A DNA stretch of 19,666 bases from JBDSGC01 sp046594105 (GTDB lineage: Bacteria > Acidobacteriota > Thermoanaerobaculia > Gp7-AA8). This document shows positions 1-6,660 of this stretch, in pieces (the first letter of the stretch is position 1; the number at the start of each line of letters is the position of its first letter). The stretch spans positions 1 to 19,666 of the forward strand of contig JBKJQB010000006.1 of assembly GCA_046594105.1 (NCBI GenBank), in the 5' to 3' direction. The notes below the pieces were generated by a model, which was not told the origin of the DNA, searched no databases, and worked only from the letters and a program-made list of their open reading frames with translations. The translations under genes and the position numbers were made by a program.

Positions 1-14
1 AGAGGAAATCTCAT
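1..14 (-). CDS. 5' end of an unidentified gene running off the left edge
   Basis: Read on the minus strand, an AGGAGG Shine-Dalgarno (plus-strand CCTCCT at 21-26) sits 6 nt before an ATG at 14-12. The open frame begins M-R-F-P and leaves the window after four codons. A minus-strand promoter-like pair lies just upstream (TTGCGG at 67-62, TAGAAT at 43-38, spacer 18), giving a predicted leader of roughly 15-20 nt. The product cannot be named from four residues. The call rests only on the RBS, start and -10 arrangement, so a chance match is possible. Confidence 0.4.
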
Positions 15-37
15 TACCGGCCTCCTGTAGGCCGTCG

Positions 38-67
38 ATTCTATCGTTGAGCCCGCTCTTCCCGCAA
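38..67 (-). promoter_or_regulatory. Candidate promoter for the left-edge gene
   Basis: On the minus strand, TTGCGG (67-62) and TAGAAT (43-38) are separated by 18 nt. The -10 matches TATAAT at five of six positions; the -35 keeps only the TTG. It is correctly placed for the AGGAGG/ATG start at 14. The rest of 68-191 shows no gene or RNA that I can recognise. Confidence 0.35.
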
Positions 68-191
68 TTCGCCGAGCTCGTCCGAAGCTACTGGCGAGCG
101 GCGCGCCGGATCTCAGCAACACGATTCGGAGTCCATAGACGGGGACCGCACTAGGAGGCTGCGCGGCAGAACGTAGGGACCGTGATCTTGG

Positions 192-233
192 CGGAGCCTT
201 GGGCAACCAGCGCCGCCGGCCGTGCCGGCCTAG
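192..233 (-). repeat. 42-bp dispersed repeat, copy 1 (hairpin, carries a stop codon)
   Basis: This segment is the exact reverse complement of 10753-10794, 42 of 42 bases. Read on the minus strand it starts CTAGGCCGGC, and the TAG is the stop codon of the upstream minus-strand gene. It contains a GCCGGC-ACG-GCCGGC hairpin (6-bp GC stem, 3-nt loop) and ends GGTTGCCCAAGGCTCCG. Partial similarity to copy 2 continues about 12 more bases. No T-run follows, so it is not a classical intrinsic terminator. A REP-like element is the best guess. Confidence 0.8.
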
Positions 234-814
234 GGAATATGCGGCTCTCGACCCATGGCCACCATCGGCTCCGTGGGCAGCGGGCGCTCGAGACTGACCA
301 GACCTTCGAGCAGCCGCTCGTCGAGGCGGGGATCGAGGGGGCGGATGAGCGGAAGCAGGCGGTCGACGTGAGCCATGACCAGCAGCAGGGCGGCGTAGGT
401 CGGTTCCGCGCGCGAGCGTTCGAAGGTGTGGAACGGGAAGCGATGATCGAAGGTCGCGGCGTCGATGCTGCGCATGCTGGCGAGAGCCTGCTCGAGACCC
501 CAGATCGTCCGTGGAACGAGCTCGTGGGGGGCGTGACTGGCTCGGGCGTGGCGCACCATGTCGGCGAGGCGATCGAGCGAGCGGCAGAGGCCGCGCAACT
601 CGTTCTCAATGGCCAGATGACGGGGGTCATCGTGGGGCAAGGAGAGAAACGGCGCGGTCAGCAGATCGAGCCGGCGACGCAGGTCCACATCGAGCTTCTG
701 GACGATCCACTCGAGGCGCGGCACGTGTCGCATTCGCTCGTTTTTTGCCCAGGTTTCCTGCAGTGCGGGCGTTGAGCCCGGCTCCTTCGCTTCTGTTGCC
801 ACCATGCTGTTCAT
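230..814 (-). CDS. Hypothetical protein, about 194 aa, helical, Arg/Leu-rich
   Basis: I do not recognise the family. The frame is preferred over the overlapping + strand frames because its composition is protein-like, with alternating charged and Leu-rich helical segments such as RRRLDLLTAPFLSLPHDDP and HVDRLLPLIRPLDPRLDERL, no signal peptide and no membrane segment. The antisense frames are Arg/Gly-rich and low in information. Starts at 814 or 805 are both possible: a CAGAAT -10-like box ends 7 nt before the 805 ATG, and the 850 start would overlap accA. It is divergent from accA, with about 20-30 bp between the starts. Its stop codon TAG lies inside the 42-bp repeat. Its position might suggest a link to fatty-acid synthesis, but nothing in the sequence demonstrates one. 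Confidence 0.6.
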   Translation of the reverse strand: MNSMVATEAKEPGSTPALQETWAKNERMRHVPRLEWIVQKLDVDLRRRLDLLTAPFLSLPHDDPRHLAIENELRGLCRSLDRLADMVRHARASHAPHELVPRTIWGLEQALASMRSIDAATFDHRFPFHTFERSRAEPTYAALLLVMAHVDRLLPLIRPLDPRLDERLLEGLVSLERPLPTEPMVAMGREPHIP

Positions 815-825
815 TCTGTTAGGGT
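796..825 (+). promoter_or_regulatory. Candidate accA promoter
   Basis: TTGCCA (796-801, five of six matches to TTGACA) and TAGGGT (820-825) are separated by 18 nt. The -10 ends 9 nt before the accA ATG at 835 and no Shine-Dalgarno is present, so the transcript would have a leader of only a few nucleotides. The -35 lies inside the start region of the divergent hypothetical gene, so the two units probably share or compete for this region. Confidence 0.45.
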
Positions 826-834
826 CACCCACCC

Positions 835-1776
835 ATGAGTGTCGATCCAACGCAGTTCGAGGAGCCGATTCTCAGGCTCCGGCGCGAGATCGAGGAAGCC
901 TCTGCCGCGGAAGGGGATCCGGGACAGCTCGCTGAGCTCCAGCAGCAGCTTACCAAAGTCGCCCGAGATATTTACGCGAACCTGACCCCCTGGCAGAAAA
1001 CCCTCGTCGCCCGCCATCCCCAGCGCCCCTACACCCTCGATTTCATCGCCCTTCTCTTCGAGGAATGGACCGAGATCCGCGGAGATCGCAAGTTCTCTGA
1101 TGACCCCGCAGTAGTGAGTGGATTCGCCCGGTTTCGCGGCCATGCCTGCGCCATCGTCGGCCACCAGAAGGGCCGCAACACCAAAGAAAAGGTGCTCCGC
1201 AACTTCGGCCAGCCGCGGCCGGAAGGTTTCCGCAAGGCGCTGCGGGTCATGAAACTCGCAGAAAAGTTCCACCTGCCGATCTTCAGCTTCATCGACACGC
1301 AGGGCGCCTACCCCGGCCTCGGCGCCGAGGAGCGGGGGCAAGCGGAGGCCATCGCGGTCAACCTGCGCGAGATGGCCTCGATGAAAGTCCCCATCATCAT
1401 CACCGTCCTCGGCGAGGGCGGCAGCGGGGGGGCATTGGCGCTCGGCGTGGGCGACCGCGTCTTCATGCTCGAGCATTCGGTGTACTCGGTGATCTCGCCG
1501 GAAGGGTGCGCCGCCATCCTCTGGAAAAATTCGTCTGCAGCGCCCGAGGCCGCAGCGGCGATGAAGATCACCGCGCAGGACCTCAAGCGTCTCGGCATCG
1601 CCGACGAAATCGTTCCCGAGCCCAATGAGGGAGCGCACAGCGACCATGCCGCCGCCGCGGAGCTGCTCGCGCCCTACCTGGAGCGCGCCCTGAAGGACTT
1701 GATGAAACTGAAACCCTCCGCGCTGGTCGAGGAACGCTACAAAAAGTTCCGCAAGATCGGCGTGTTCGAAAAGTAG
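835..1776 (+). CDS. accA: Acetyl-CoA carboxylase carboxyltransferase subunit alpha
   Basis: AccA pairs with AccD to form the cytoplasmic carboxyltransferase that moves CO2 from carboxybiotin on BCCP to acetyl-CoA, making malonyl-CoA for fatty-acid synthesis. The 313-aa length fits the usual 310-320. Family landmarks are present in order: the N-terminal helical part with QKTLVARHPQRPYTLDFI (about 52-69), FIDTQGAYPGLGAEERGQ (about 153-170), the oxyanion-type glycine run LGEGGSGGALALGVGDRV (about 192-209), and SVISPEGCAAILWK (about 218-231). The ATG at 835 starts at the conserved acidic N-terminus and has no Shine-Dalgarno. A candidate promoter lies immediately upstream. accD is not in the window. 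The gene is convergent with the TA pair downstream. Confidence 0.97.
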   Translation: MSVDPTQFEEPILRLRREIEEASAAEGDPGQLAELQQQLTKVARDIYANLTPWQKTLVARHPQRPYTLDFIALLFEEWTEIRGDRKFSDDPAVVSGFARFRGHACAIVGHQKGRNTKEKVLRNFGQPRPEGFRKALRVMKLAEKFHLPIFSFIDTQGAYPGLGAEERGQAEAIAVNLREMASMKVPIIITVLGEGGSGGALALGVGDRVFMLEHSVYSVISPEGCAAILWKNSSAAPEAAAAMKITAQDLKRLGIADEIVPEPNEGAHSDHAAAAELLAPYLERALKDLMKLKPSALVEERYKKFRKIGVFEK

Positions 1777-1859
1777 GGAGGGTGGGTGGCTGCCGAAGTG
1801 GAAGTTCTATGAAAGCCCTGTTGCCGCGTCCCAAGGATTCCGCGTGGTGGGCGGCGTCG

Positions 1860-1875
1860 CTGAGGCGCGCCTCAG
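1860..1875. terminator. 16-bp perfect palindrome between convergent genes
   Basis: CTGAGGCGCGCCTCAG is a perfect 16-base palindrome. It overlaps the minus-strand toxin stop codon (1874-1872) and lies about 85 bp past the accA stop. It sits where accA and the TA operon converge, so a bidirectional hairpin terminator or pause site is plausible. There is no T-tract on either side and the stem would need an internal loop, so the terminator reading is weak. Confidence 0.25.
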
Positions 1876-2168
1876 GTCCGCCAATAGCCGGGACGCTTTC
1901 GATCGTGAGCGATGGCCAGAACCTCGACACGATCGCCCATCTCCTCAAACACGATGTGATAGGGAAATCCGGCGACAGGAAGTCTGCGCGCTTTGCCAGC
2001 GACAATCGGAATCCTGGCACCAGTGGAGGGAAAGCTTTCGATCAACTCCAGAACTCGTTGCACTTCGCGAACGAACCGACTGGCAACGTCAGGATTCCGT
2101 TCCCTGTACCAGCTCGTCGAATTGCGAAGCTCTCGTGATGCTGCGGGCTGGACGAGAACCGGTTTCAA
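1872..2168 (-). CDS. RelE/ParE-family toxin
   Basis: This 98-aa protein has the RelE/ParE toxin plan: an N-terminal VQPAASRELRNSTSWYRE helix region, a central VQRVLELIESFP helix, then strands with FPYHIVFEEMGDRVEVLAIAH and the terminal RKRPGYW. Such toxins inhibit gyrase (ParE) or cut mRNA on the ribosome (RelE). Sequence reading alone does not decide which, though the RPGYW ending is typical of the ParE-like members paired with short 'addiction module component' antitoxins. Its ATG overlaps the antitoxin stop by 4 nt (2165-2168), so the pair is translationally coupled. It looks intact. Confidence 0.85.
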   Translation of the reverse strand: MKPVLVQPAASRELRNSTSWYRERNPDVASRFVREVQRVLELIESFPSTGARIPIVAGKARRLPVAGFPYHIVFEEMGDRVEVLAIAHDRKRPGYWRT

Positions 2169-2392
2169 CGTTGAAGCACACTCGATCGAATGTCATCGAG
2201 CACGGTGCGCCAGTCCTCGCCACGCTCGTCCGCCGCCGCATGCGAGCGTCGTTCGATCTCGGCGGCCCATGCGGTGTGCACTTCGGCTTCGGACGCGTCC
2301 AAACTCGCCAGAAGTTCAGCGGCCAGGGAAGCTCGCTCATCCGGCTCGAGTTCCAGCGCCTGCTGCAGGACACGGTTGGTTGCGTCACTCAT
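2165..2392 (-). CDS. Addiction-module antitoxin (TIGR02574-like)
   Basis: This 75-aa protein begins MSDATNRVLQQALELEPDE and continues ASLAAELLASLDAS, the helical pattern (lots of Leu/Ala followed by 'LL.SLD') of the short antitoxins annotated as putative addiction module component. The acidic C-terminal half would wrap the cognate toxin. It is the first gene of a two-gene minus-strand operon and overlaps the toxin by 4 nt. A TAAAAT -10 (2404-2399) ends 6 nt before the ATG with no Shine-Dalgarno, implying a leaderless message. Antitoxins of this class commonly autorepress; no operator could be identified with confidence. Confidence 0.82.
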   Translation of the reverse strand: MSDATNRVLQQALELEPDERASLAAELLASLDASEAEVHTAWAAEIERRSHAAADERGEDWRTVLDDIRSSVLQR

Positions 2393-2398
2393 GGTCCT

Positions 2399-2404
2399 AT
2401 TTTA
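2399..2404 (-). promoter_or_regulatory. -10 box of the intact TA operon
   Basis: TAAAAT on the minus strand, ending 6 nt before the antitoxin ATG at 2392. It is identical to the -10 of the divergent decayed module at 2475-2480. I see no convincing -35. Transcription would start at or next to the ATG. Confidence 0.5.
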
Positions 2405-2474
2405 CATCGTGGTGCTAGCCTGACGCCCATGAAGGGTTTTTCGGCGCTTCGCGTCTGGGCGCGCTCGAATCGGG

Positions 2475-2480
2475 TAAAAT
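2475..2480 (+). promoter_or_regulatory. -10 box of the decayed TA module
   Basis: TAAAAT ends 10 nt before the ATG at 2491, and no Shine-Dalgarno lies between. No recognisable -35 is found 16-18 nt upstream. The divergent intergenic region 2393-2490 holds both TA -10 boxes and nothing else I can name. Confidence 0.45.
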
Positions 2481-2490
2481 CGAATCTGCC

Positions 2491-2730
2491 ATGGCGCGAA
2501 CGATTGAAGACATCGAGTCCGAGCTCCTGCAGCTTGATCGGCGTTCCCGCGCGGCTCTCGCCAAGAGTCTCCTGAAGAGCCTGGAGACTCTTTCCGAACC
2601 AGAGTTGGACGAACTCTGGATCGAAGAGGGCGAAGCTCGCTATGCCGATTTCAAGGCTGGCAAGACCGGCGCGATTGATGGTGACGAAGTGCTCGCTCGT
2701 CACCGGCTTCCGATGAGATCGTCATCGTAG
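2491..2730 (+). CDS. Orphaned addiction-module antitoxin of a broken TA pair
   Basis: The 79-aa protein starts MARTIEDIESELLQLDRRSR and has RAALAKSLLKSLETLSEPEL followed by DELWIEEGEARYADFKAG. This is the standard layout of the short TIGR02574-type antitoxins, ending in GDEVLARHRLP. The last five residues (MRSSS) are out of pattern. They are read from sequence that in another frame encodes the end of a toxin. The gene is divergent from the intact TA pair but the two antitoxins are clearly different in sequence, so this is not a recent duplicate. It probably still makes a near full-length antitoxin, without its own toxin. Confidence 0.75.
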   Translation: MARTIEDIESELLQLDRRSRAALAKSLLKSLETLSEPELDELWIEEGEARYADFKAGKTGAIDGDEVLARHRLPMRSSS

Positions 2731-2795
2731 CCTTATCGCCACACCGACGACGACCGGGGTATTGGCGGCATCGAATCACCGACCTGCCTCGCTGA
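2712..2795 (+). pseudogene. C-terminal remnant of a ParE-type toxin
   Basis: In the frame offset from the antitoxin, these bases read DEIVIVALSPHRRRPGYWRHR, then a short tail to TGA at 2793-2795. This closely parallels the C-terminus of the intact toxin (DRVEVLAIAHDRKRPGYWRT). The remaining roughly 75-80% of the toxin, which should lie between the antitoxin and this piece, is missing. The simplest explanation is an internal deletion joining the end of the antitoxin gene to the end of the toxin gene. The fragment has no start codon of its own. Confidence 0.75.
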
Positions 2796-2887
2796 CCGTT
2801 CGGCCTGCCAGTCGGAGATCCTCATTCCACCACCCGTAGAACCACCTCCTCCCGCGCTACCATCACGTCATCGAAACGCCCTCCTCC

Positions 2888-4609
2888 ATGATTCACGACT
2901 CCTGGGTGGTCGAGCCGGTCGCCAGCGCCTCTTTCTTCGCGCCGTCGCTCCACCCTGCGCTTCGCTCCTTGCTGCTGCGGCGGGGGATCGCTACGGACGA
3001 CGACTACCGGCGCTTCATCGCTCCCACGATCGATGACCTGCACGATCCCGCCAGCATCCATGGCATCGGGCCGGCCTGCGAGCGGATCGAGCGGGCGGTG
3101 CGCGATCGGGAGACGATCCTCATCTACGGCGACTACGACGTCGACGGCGTCACGTCGATCGTGTTGCTGCAAACGGTCCTGCGCTCCATCGGCGCGGATG
3201 CGGAGCATGTGGTGCCCCACCGGCTGGTCGACGGCTACGGGTTGAAGACCGAGGTGCTCGACCGAGTGCTGCGGGAGCGGTCGGTCAAGGTGGTGATCAC
3301 GGTGGATTGCGGCATCACCAGCATCGATCCGGTGCGCCGCGCCATCGAGCAGGGGATCGATGTGATCATCACCGACCATCATCTTCCGCCGGGCATCCTG
3401 CCCTCCGCGGCAGCGGTGCTCAACCCCAAGCAACCGGGATGTGCCTATCCTTTCAAGGAGCTGGCGGGGGTCGGGGTGGCCTTCAAGCTGGCGTGTGAAC
3501 TGATCCGCCGCAGCGGGAGCAAGCTGTCGATTGCCTCGCTCCTCAAGATCGCCGCGATCGGGACGATTGCCGACGTCGCGCCGCTGGTGGGGGAGAACCG
3601 CACCATCGCCTGGCTGGGTCTCCGAGGCCTGGCCGATCCGAGGAATCCCGGTCTGCGTGCGCTGATCCGGCGTCTGGGGATGCTGGGAAGGCCTCTACGC
3701 GCTGTAGATATCGGCTTCAAAATCGGCCCACGGATCAACGCGGCGGGGCGCCTGTCGTCCGCGGAGACCGCGATCAATCTGTTTTCTGCAGCATCGGAAG
3801 AGTCGGCGGGGGAGCTTTGCGCAGAGCTGGACCGCCTGAACACCGAGCGGCAGGGGATCGAGCGGCTCGTGCGCGCGGAGGCGGAACGGCAGATCGCTGG
3901 CGACGAGCGCGTCCTAGTGCTGGCCGGGGAAGGCTGGCACAAAGGTGTGCTGGGGCTGACTGCCGGTCGGATCGCCCAGCGCATGCACCGGCCGGTGCTG
4001 GTGATCGGCATCGAAGGCGAACAGGCGGTCGGTTCGGCTCGGAGCATCCCGAGCATCGATCTTCATTCGGAGCTGGCCGCGGTCGGAGATCTGTTCGCAC
4101 ACTTTGGCGGACACGAATTCGCCTGCGGCTTCTCGCTCGATCGTGCGGGGATCGAGCCGCTGCGGCACCGTCTGACGCAACGGTTCGCAGCGCTCGACCC
4201 CTCCCTGTTCTCACGCGCGGTTTCGGTCGATGGCGAACTGACCCTCGGCGAGATCGACCGCGAATTCCTCGCCGGCCACGAGATGCTGCAACCCTTCGGC
4301 GCCGGCAACGTCCAACCGGTGTTCCTGCTTCGTGACGCTCACGTTCTCAAGGTTCGGACCTTCGCGGAAGAGTGCGTGGAGCTGACCCTGGAGGATGGCA
4401 GCGGGAAAGCGTGCGCAGTGGTGTGGCCCTCGGTAAGGCAACTCGGCGGCGCGCTGGTTGTGGGAGCAATCGCCGATCTTCTGATCCAGATCGAACCCGA
4501 TTCGTACGCCTCCTCCGGCTCGCGGCTGGTGGTCATCGATGCTCGACCAGCGATGCAGCTCGCGGAGACGGCAAACGCTGCTGACGCGAGGAATAGCACT
4601 CAGCCGTAA
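2888..4609 (+). CDS. recJ: Single-stranded-DNA-specific exonuclease RecJ
   Basis: RecJ is a 5'-3' exonuclease on single-stranded DNA used in RecF-pathway recombination, base excision and mismatch repair. The 573-aa protein matches the family length. The catalytic DHH domain has YGDYDVDG (80-87), VDCG (139-142), TDHH (162-165) and IADVAPL (227-233); the PRINAAGR motif is at 281-288. The DHHA1 domain has the GGHEFACGF motif (about 407-415), followed by an OB-like C-terminal part. Metal-binding Asp/His residues appear intact. The ATG at 2888 follows a CT-rich stretch with no clear Shine-Dalgarno; a TACCAT -10-like box at 2858-2863 would give a short leader. The next gene overlaps the 3' end by about 70 nt. 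Confidence 0.96.
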   Translation: MIHDSWVVEPVASASFFAPSLHPALRSLLLRRGIATDDDYRRFIAPTIDDLHDPASIHGIGPACERIERAVRDRETILIYGDYDVDGVTSIVLLQTVLRSIGADAEHVVPHRLVDGYGLKTEVLDRVLRERSVKVVITVDCGITSIDPVRRAIEQGIDVIITDHHLPPGILPSAAAVLNPKQPGCAYPFKELAGVGVAFKLACELIRRSGSKLSIASLLKIAAIGTIADVAPLVGENRTIAWLGLRGLADPRNPGLRALIRRLGMLGRPLRAVDIGFKIGPRINAAGRLSSAETAINLFSAASEESAGELCAELDRLNTERQGIERLVRAEAERQIAGDERVLVLAGEGWHKGVLGLTAGRIAQRMHRPVLVIGIEGEQAVGSARSIPSIDLHSELAAVGDLFAHFGGHEFACGFSLDRAGIEPLRHRLTQRFAALDPSLFSRAVSVDGELTLGEIDREFLAGHEMLQPFGAGNVQPVFLLRDAHVLKVRTFAEECVELTLEDGSGKACAVVWPSVRQLGGALVVGAIADLLIQIEPDSYASSGSRLVVIDARPAMQLAETANAADARNSTQP

Positions 4610-6602
4610 CGAGTTGCGATCCGAAGTGCAGCGCACGATCCGAACCCTTCGCATCGCGCTCCCTTTCGCCTTCTTCGGCTTCATCCTGCTGATCGTCCTC
4701 AATTGGCATCGTGGCAAGCCGCAGAAGGACCGGTCCGGAGCCGCACCGGTCACCTCCACCATGCGTCCGGTGGACAAGCCGCAGGTGGAGTCGACGACCT
4801 TCGAAGATACCCAGACCATCGCTGGCCGCGTGGCCATGCACGTCAAGGCCACCCGGCTGGTGGCGTTCACCTCCGGATGGAACACCCTCGAGGATGTCCA
4901 GCTGACGATCTACCGTCCCACCGGCCTGACGTACGAACTGCACTGCCCGCGGGCGCAGTTCAACAGCAACACCAAGGAGGCGGAGGTCAAGGGCGGAGTC
5001 CGAGTCACCACCAGCGACGGAGTGGAGATCACCAGTGCGGAGATGCACTACGACGGGACGCACCTGACCAACCACATCCCGGTGCAGTTCAAAATCGATC
5101 GCTGGACCGGACGGGCAGGAGCGCTCGATCTCGACATTCAGGGAGAGATGCTCCGCCTGACCGACGACATCGATGCCACGCTCCAGGCGGTCAAACCGGG
5201 GGAGTCCCCGATGCGGCTGCTCTCGCATGAAGTGATCTACCGCCGGAAAGAGAACAATTTCGACTTCACCAGCAAGGTGGTGATGACGCGCGACCTCGAC
5301 CGGCTCAACGCCGATCACATCACCGGAAGATTCTCGCCCGACCGCCAGAACCTCATGTCGCTGGAAGGTCAGGGTCACGTGCTGATCTCCATGGGTGGCA
5401 ACGACGGCGGCAGCAAGCCGGGGACGCTCAGTCTGACCGGGCGCAAGGACATCACCTGCGACCGCTTCTTCAGCGACGTCGGAGCGAACGGGCAGATCTC
5501 CGCCATCACCGCCGTCGGCGACGCCGCTCCGGTGCGGGCCGTTCTGGAGGGTCCGGAGAAGCGCGATCTGAATGCGAAAACGATTCGCGTCGGCCTGGTC
5601 AACAAGCTCGTCACCGACCTGAAAGCGGAAGGAGCGGTGACCATGCACGAGAGCGCACCGGTCCCGCGCGAGATGACCTGCGAGCACTTGACCGTGCTCT
5701 TCGACCCCACCTCGCATCGGGCCACCAGCGCAGCGCTGATCGACAACTTCAAGTACAAGGATGCCCGCAATCAGGCCAGTGCGGTCCGGGCCAATTACGA
5801 CATCGCAGGTGACTCCATCGTCTTGAGTGCCGACCCTGGTTTCAATCCTTCGGTGGTGACTGACGGACAGACGCTCAAAGCCAACCTGATCGAGTTTTCG
5901 CCGCGGGCCGGAACCGCCAAGGCGTCTGGAGGGGTCATCGCGCAGTTGCTCTCGAAGCAGGGCGGACCCTCTGCCGACTCCACCAACGTCTTTCCCGCGG
6001 GCAAGCCGGTGTTCGTCAATTCCGATGCTGTCGTCATGCGGCAGGCCACGAAACTGGCGGTGTTTTCAGGAAACGTCCGGGCCTGGCAGGACACCAACAC
6101 CCTCTTCGCGCAGGAGCTGCAGGTGCAGGGAGCGGGGGAGCAGATCTCCGCACGGGGAAACGTGAGGACCTTCCTCTACAACGCTCCGGTCAACGCCACG
6201 GCGGAGGTGCGCAAGGCGCCCATGACCTCGAAAAGCGAACAGCTGGTGGCCCGCAAGAACGAACGGCGCATCGACCTCAGTGGCGGCGTACAGATCAATG
6301 ACGACCAGCGGCAGATGAACTCGGAGAAGGCTTCGTTCTTCTTCGACGCAGGCCATCGGGTGGAGAAGGTGGAATCGGAGACGAACCTCGTGCTGAACGA
6401 GGGGGCCACGCAGCGGAAAGCCACCGGTGACAAAGCAACGTATCTGGTCGGTCAGCGAATGATCTACGTCGATGGCGCACCGGCGACCGTAACCACGCCG
6501 ACGGGCACCATGAGCGGGCAGAAGGTCAGCCTCGATCTCGCCCGCAACAAAGTGGACATCGTGAGCCCCACCGGTCCAACCAAAGCAACCCACAAGCAGT
6601 AG
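4539..6602 (+). CDS. LptC/LptA-like LPS transport bridge protein with OstA-like repeats
   Basis: At up to 687 aa this is far longer than LptC or LptA (about 190 aa each). It has one N-terminal membrane anchor (about residues 37-55, LRIALPFAFFGFILLIVLNW), an LptC-like stretch (about 85-260), and OstA/LptA-like beta segments. The clearest is the phrase VFSGNVRAWQD followed by ISARGNVRTF near 508-545, and again RRIDLSGGVQINDDQRQMNS after 565. It probably threads LPS from the inner-membrane LptB2FG complex across the periplasm. lptB follows 58 nt later. The start is uncertain: the ATG at 4539 overlaps recJ by 71 nt with a weak GGTGG upstream, and a TTG at 4614 just after the recJ stop would still keep the membrane anchor. 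Domain borders are estimates. Confidence 0.85.
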   Translation: MLDQRCSSRRRQTLLTRGIALSRNELRSEVQRTIRTLRIALPFAFFGFILLIVLNWHRGKPQKDRSGAAPVTSTMRPVDKPQVESTTFEDTQTIAGRVAMHVKATRLVAFTSGWNTLEDVQLTIYRPTGLTYELHCPRAQFNSNTKEAEVKGGVRVTTSDGVEITSAEMHYDGTHLTNHIPVQFKIDRWTGRAGALDLDIQGEMLRLTDDIDATLQAVKPGESPMRLLSHEVIYRRKENNFDFTSKVVMTRDLDRLNADHITGRFSPDRQNLMSLEGQGHVLISMGGNDGGSKPGTLSLTGRKDITCDRFFSDVGANGQISAITAVGDAAPVRAVLEGPEKRDLNAKTIRVGLVNKLVTDLKAEGAVTMHESAPVPREMTCEHLTVLFDPTSHRATSAALIDNFKYKDARNQASAVRANYDIAGDSIVLSADPGFNPSVVTDGQTLKANLIEFSPRAGTAKASGGVIAQLLSKQGGPSADSTNVFPAGKPVFVNSDAVVMRQATKLAVFSGNVRAWQDTNTLFAQELQVQGAGEQISARGNVRTFLYNAPVNATAEVRKAPMTSKSEQLVARKNERRIDLSGGVQINDDQRQMNSEKASFFFDAGHRVEKVESETNLVLNEGATQRKATGDKATYLVGQRMIYVDGAPATVTTPTGTMSGQKVSLDLARNKVDIVSPTGPTKATHKQ

Positions 6603-6621
6603 GGGTGTGCGAAATGCGGGC

Positions 6622-6650
6622 TAGCCACGGGCGGCACTCTGCATTACATT
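6622..6650 (+). promoter_or_regulatory. Candidate lptB promoter
   Basis: TAGCCA (6622-6627, four of six to consensus) and TACATT (6645-6650) are separated by 17 nt. The -10 ends 10 nt before the lptB ATG and there is no Shine-Dalgarno, so lptB-rpoN may have their own short-leader transcript in addition to read-through from the LptC-like gene. Confidence 0.45.
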
Positions 6651-6660
6651 CCGCGGGCGC

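Noticed and set aside
182..775. 197-aa + strand open frame opposite the hypothetical gene
   Set aside because: It begins in the 42-bp repeat, has low-complexity Arg/Gly/Ala-rich composition and lies antisense to a more protein-like frame.
4533..5717. 394-aa minus-strand open frame
   Set aside because: Antisense to the LptC/A-like gene; no recognisable motifs and no start signals.
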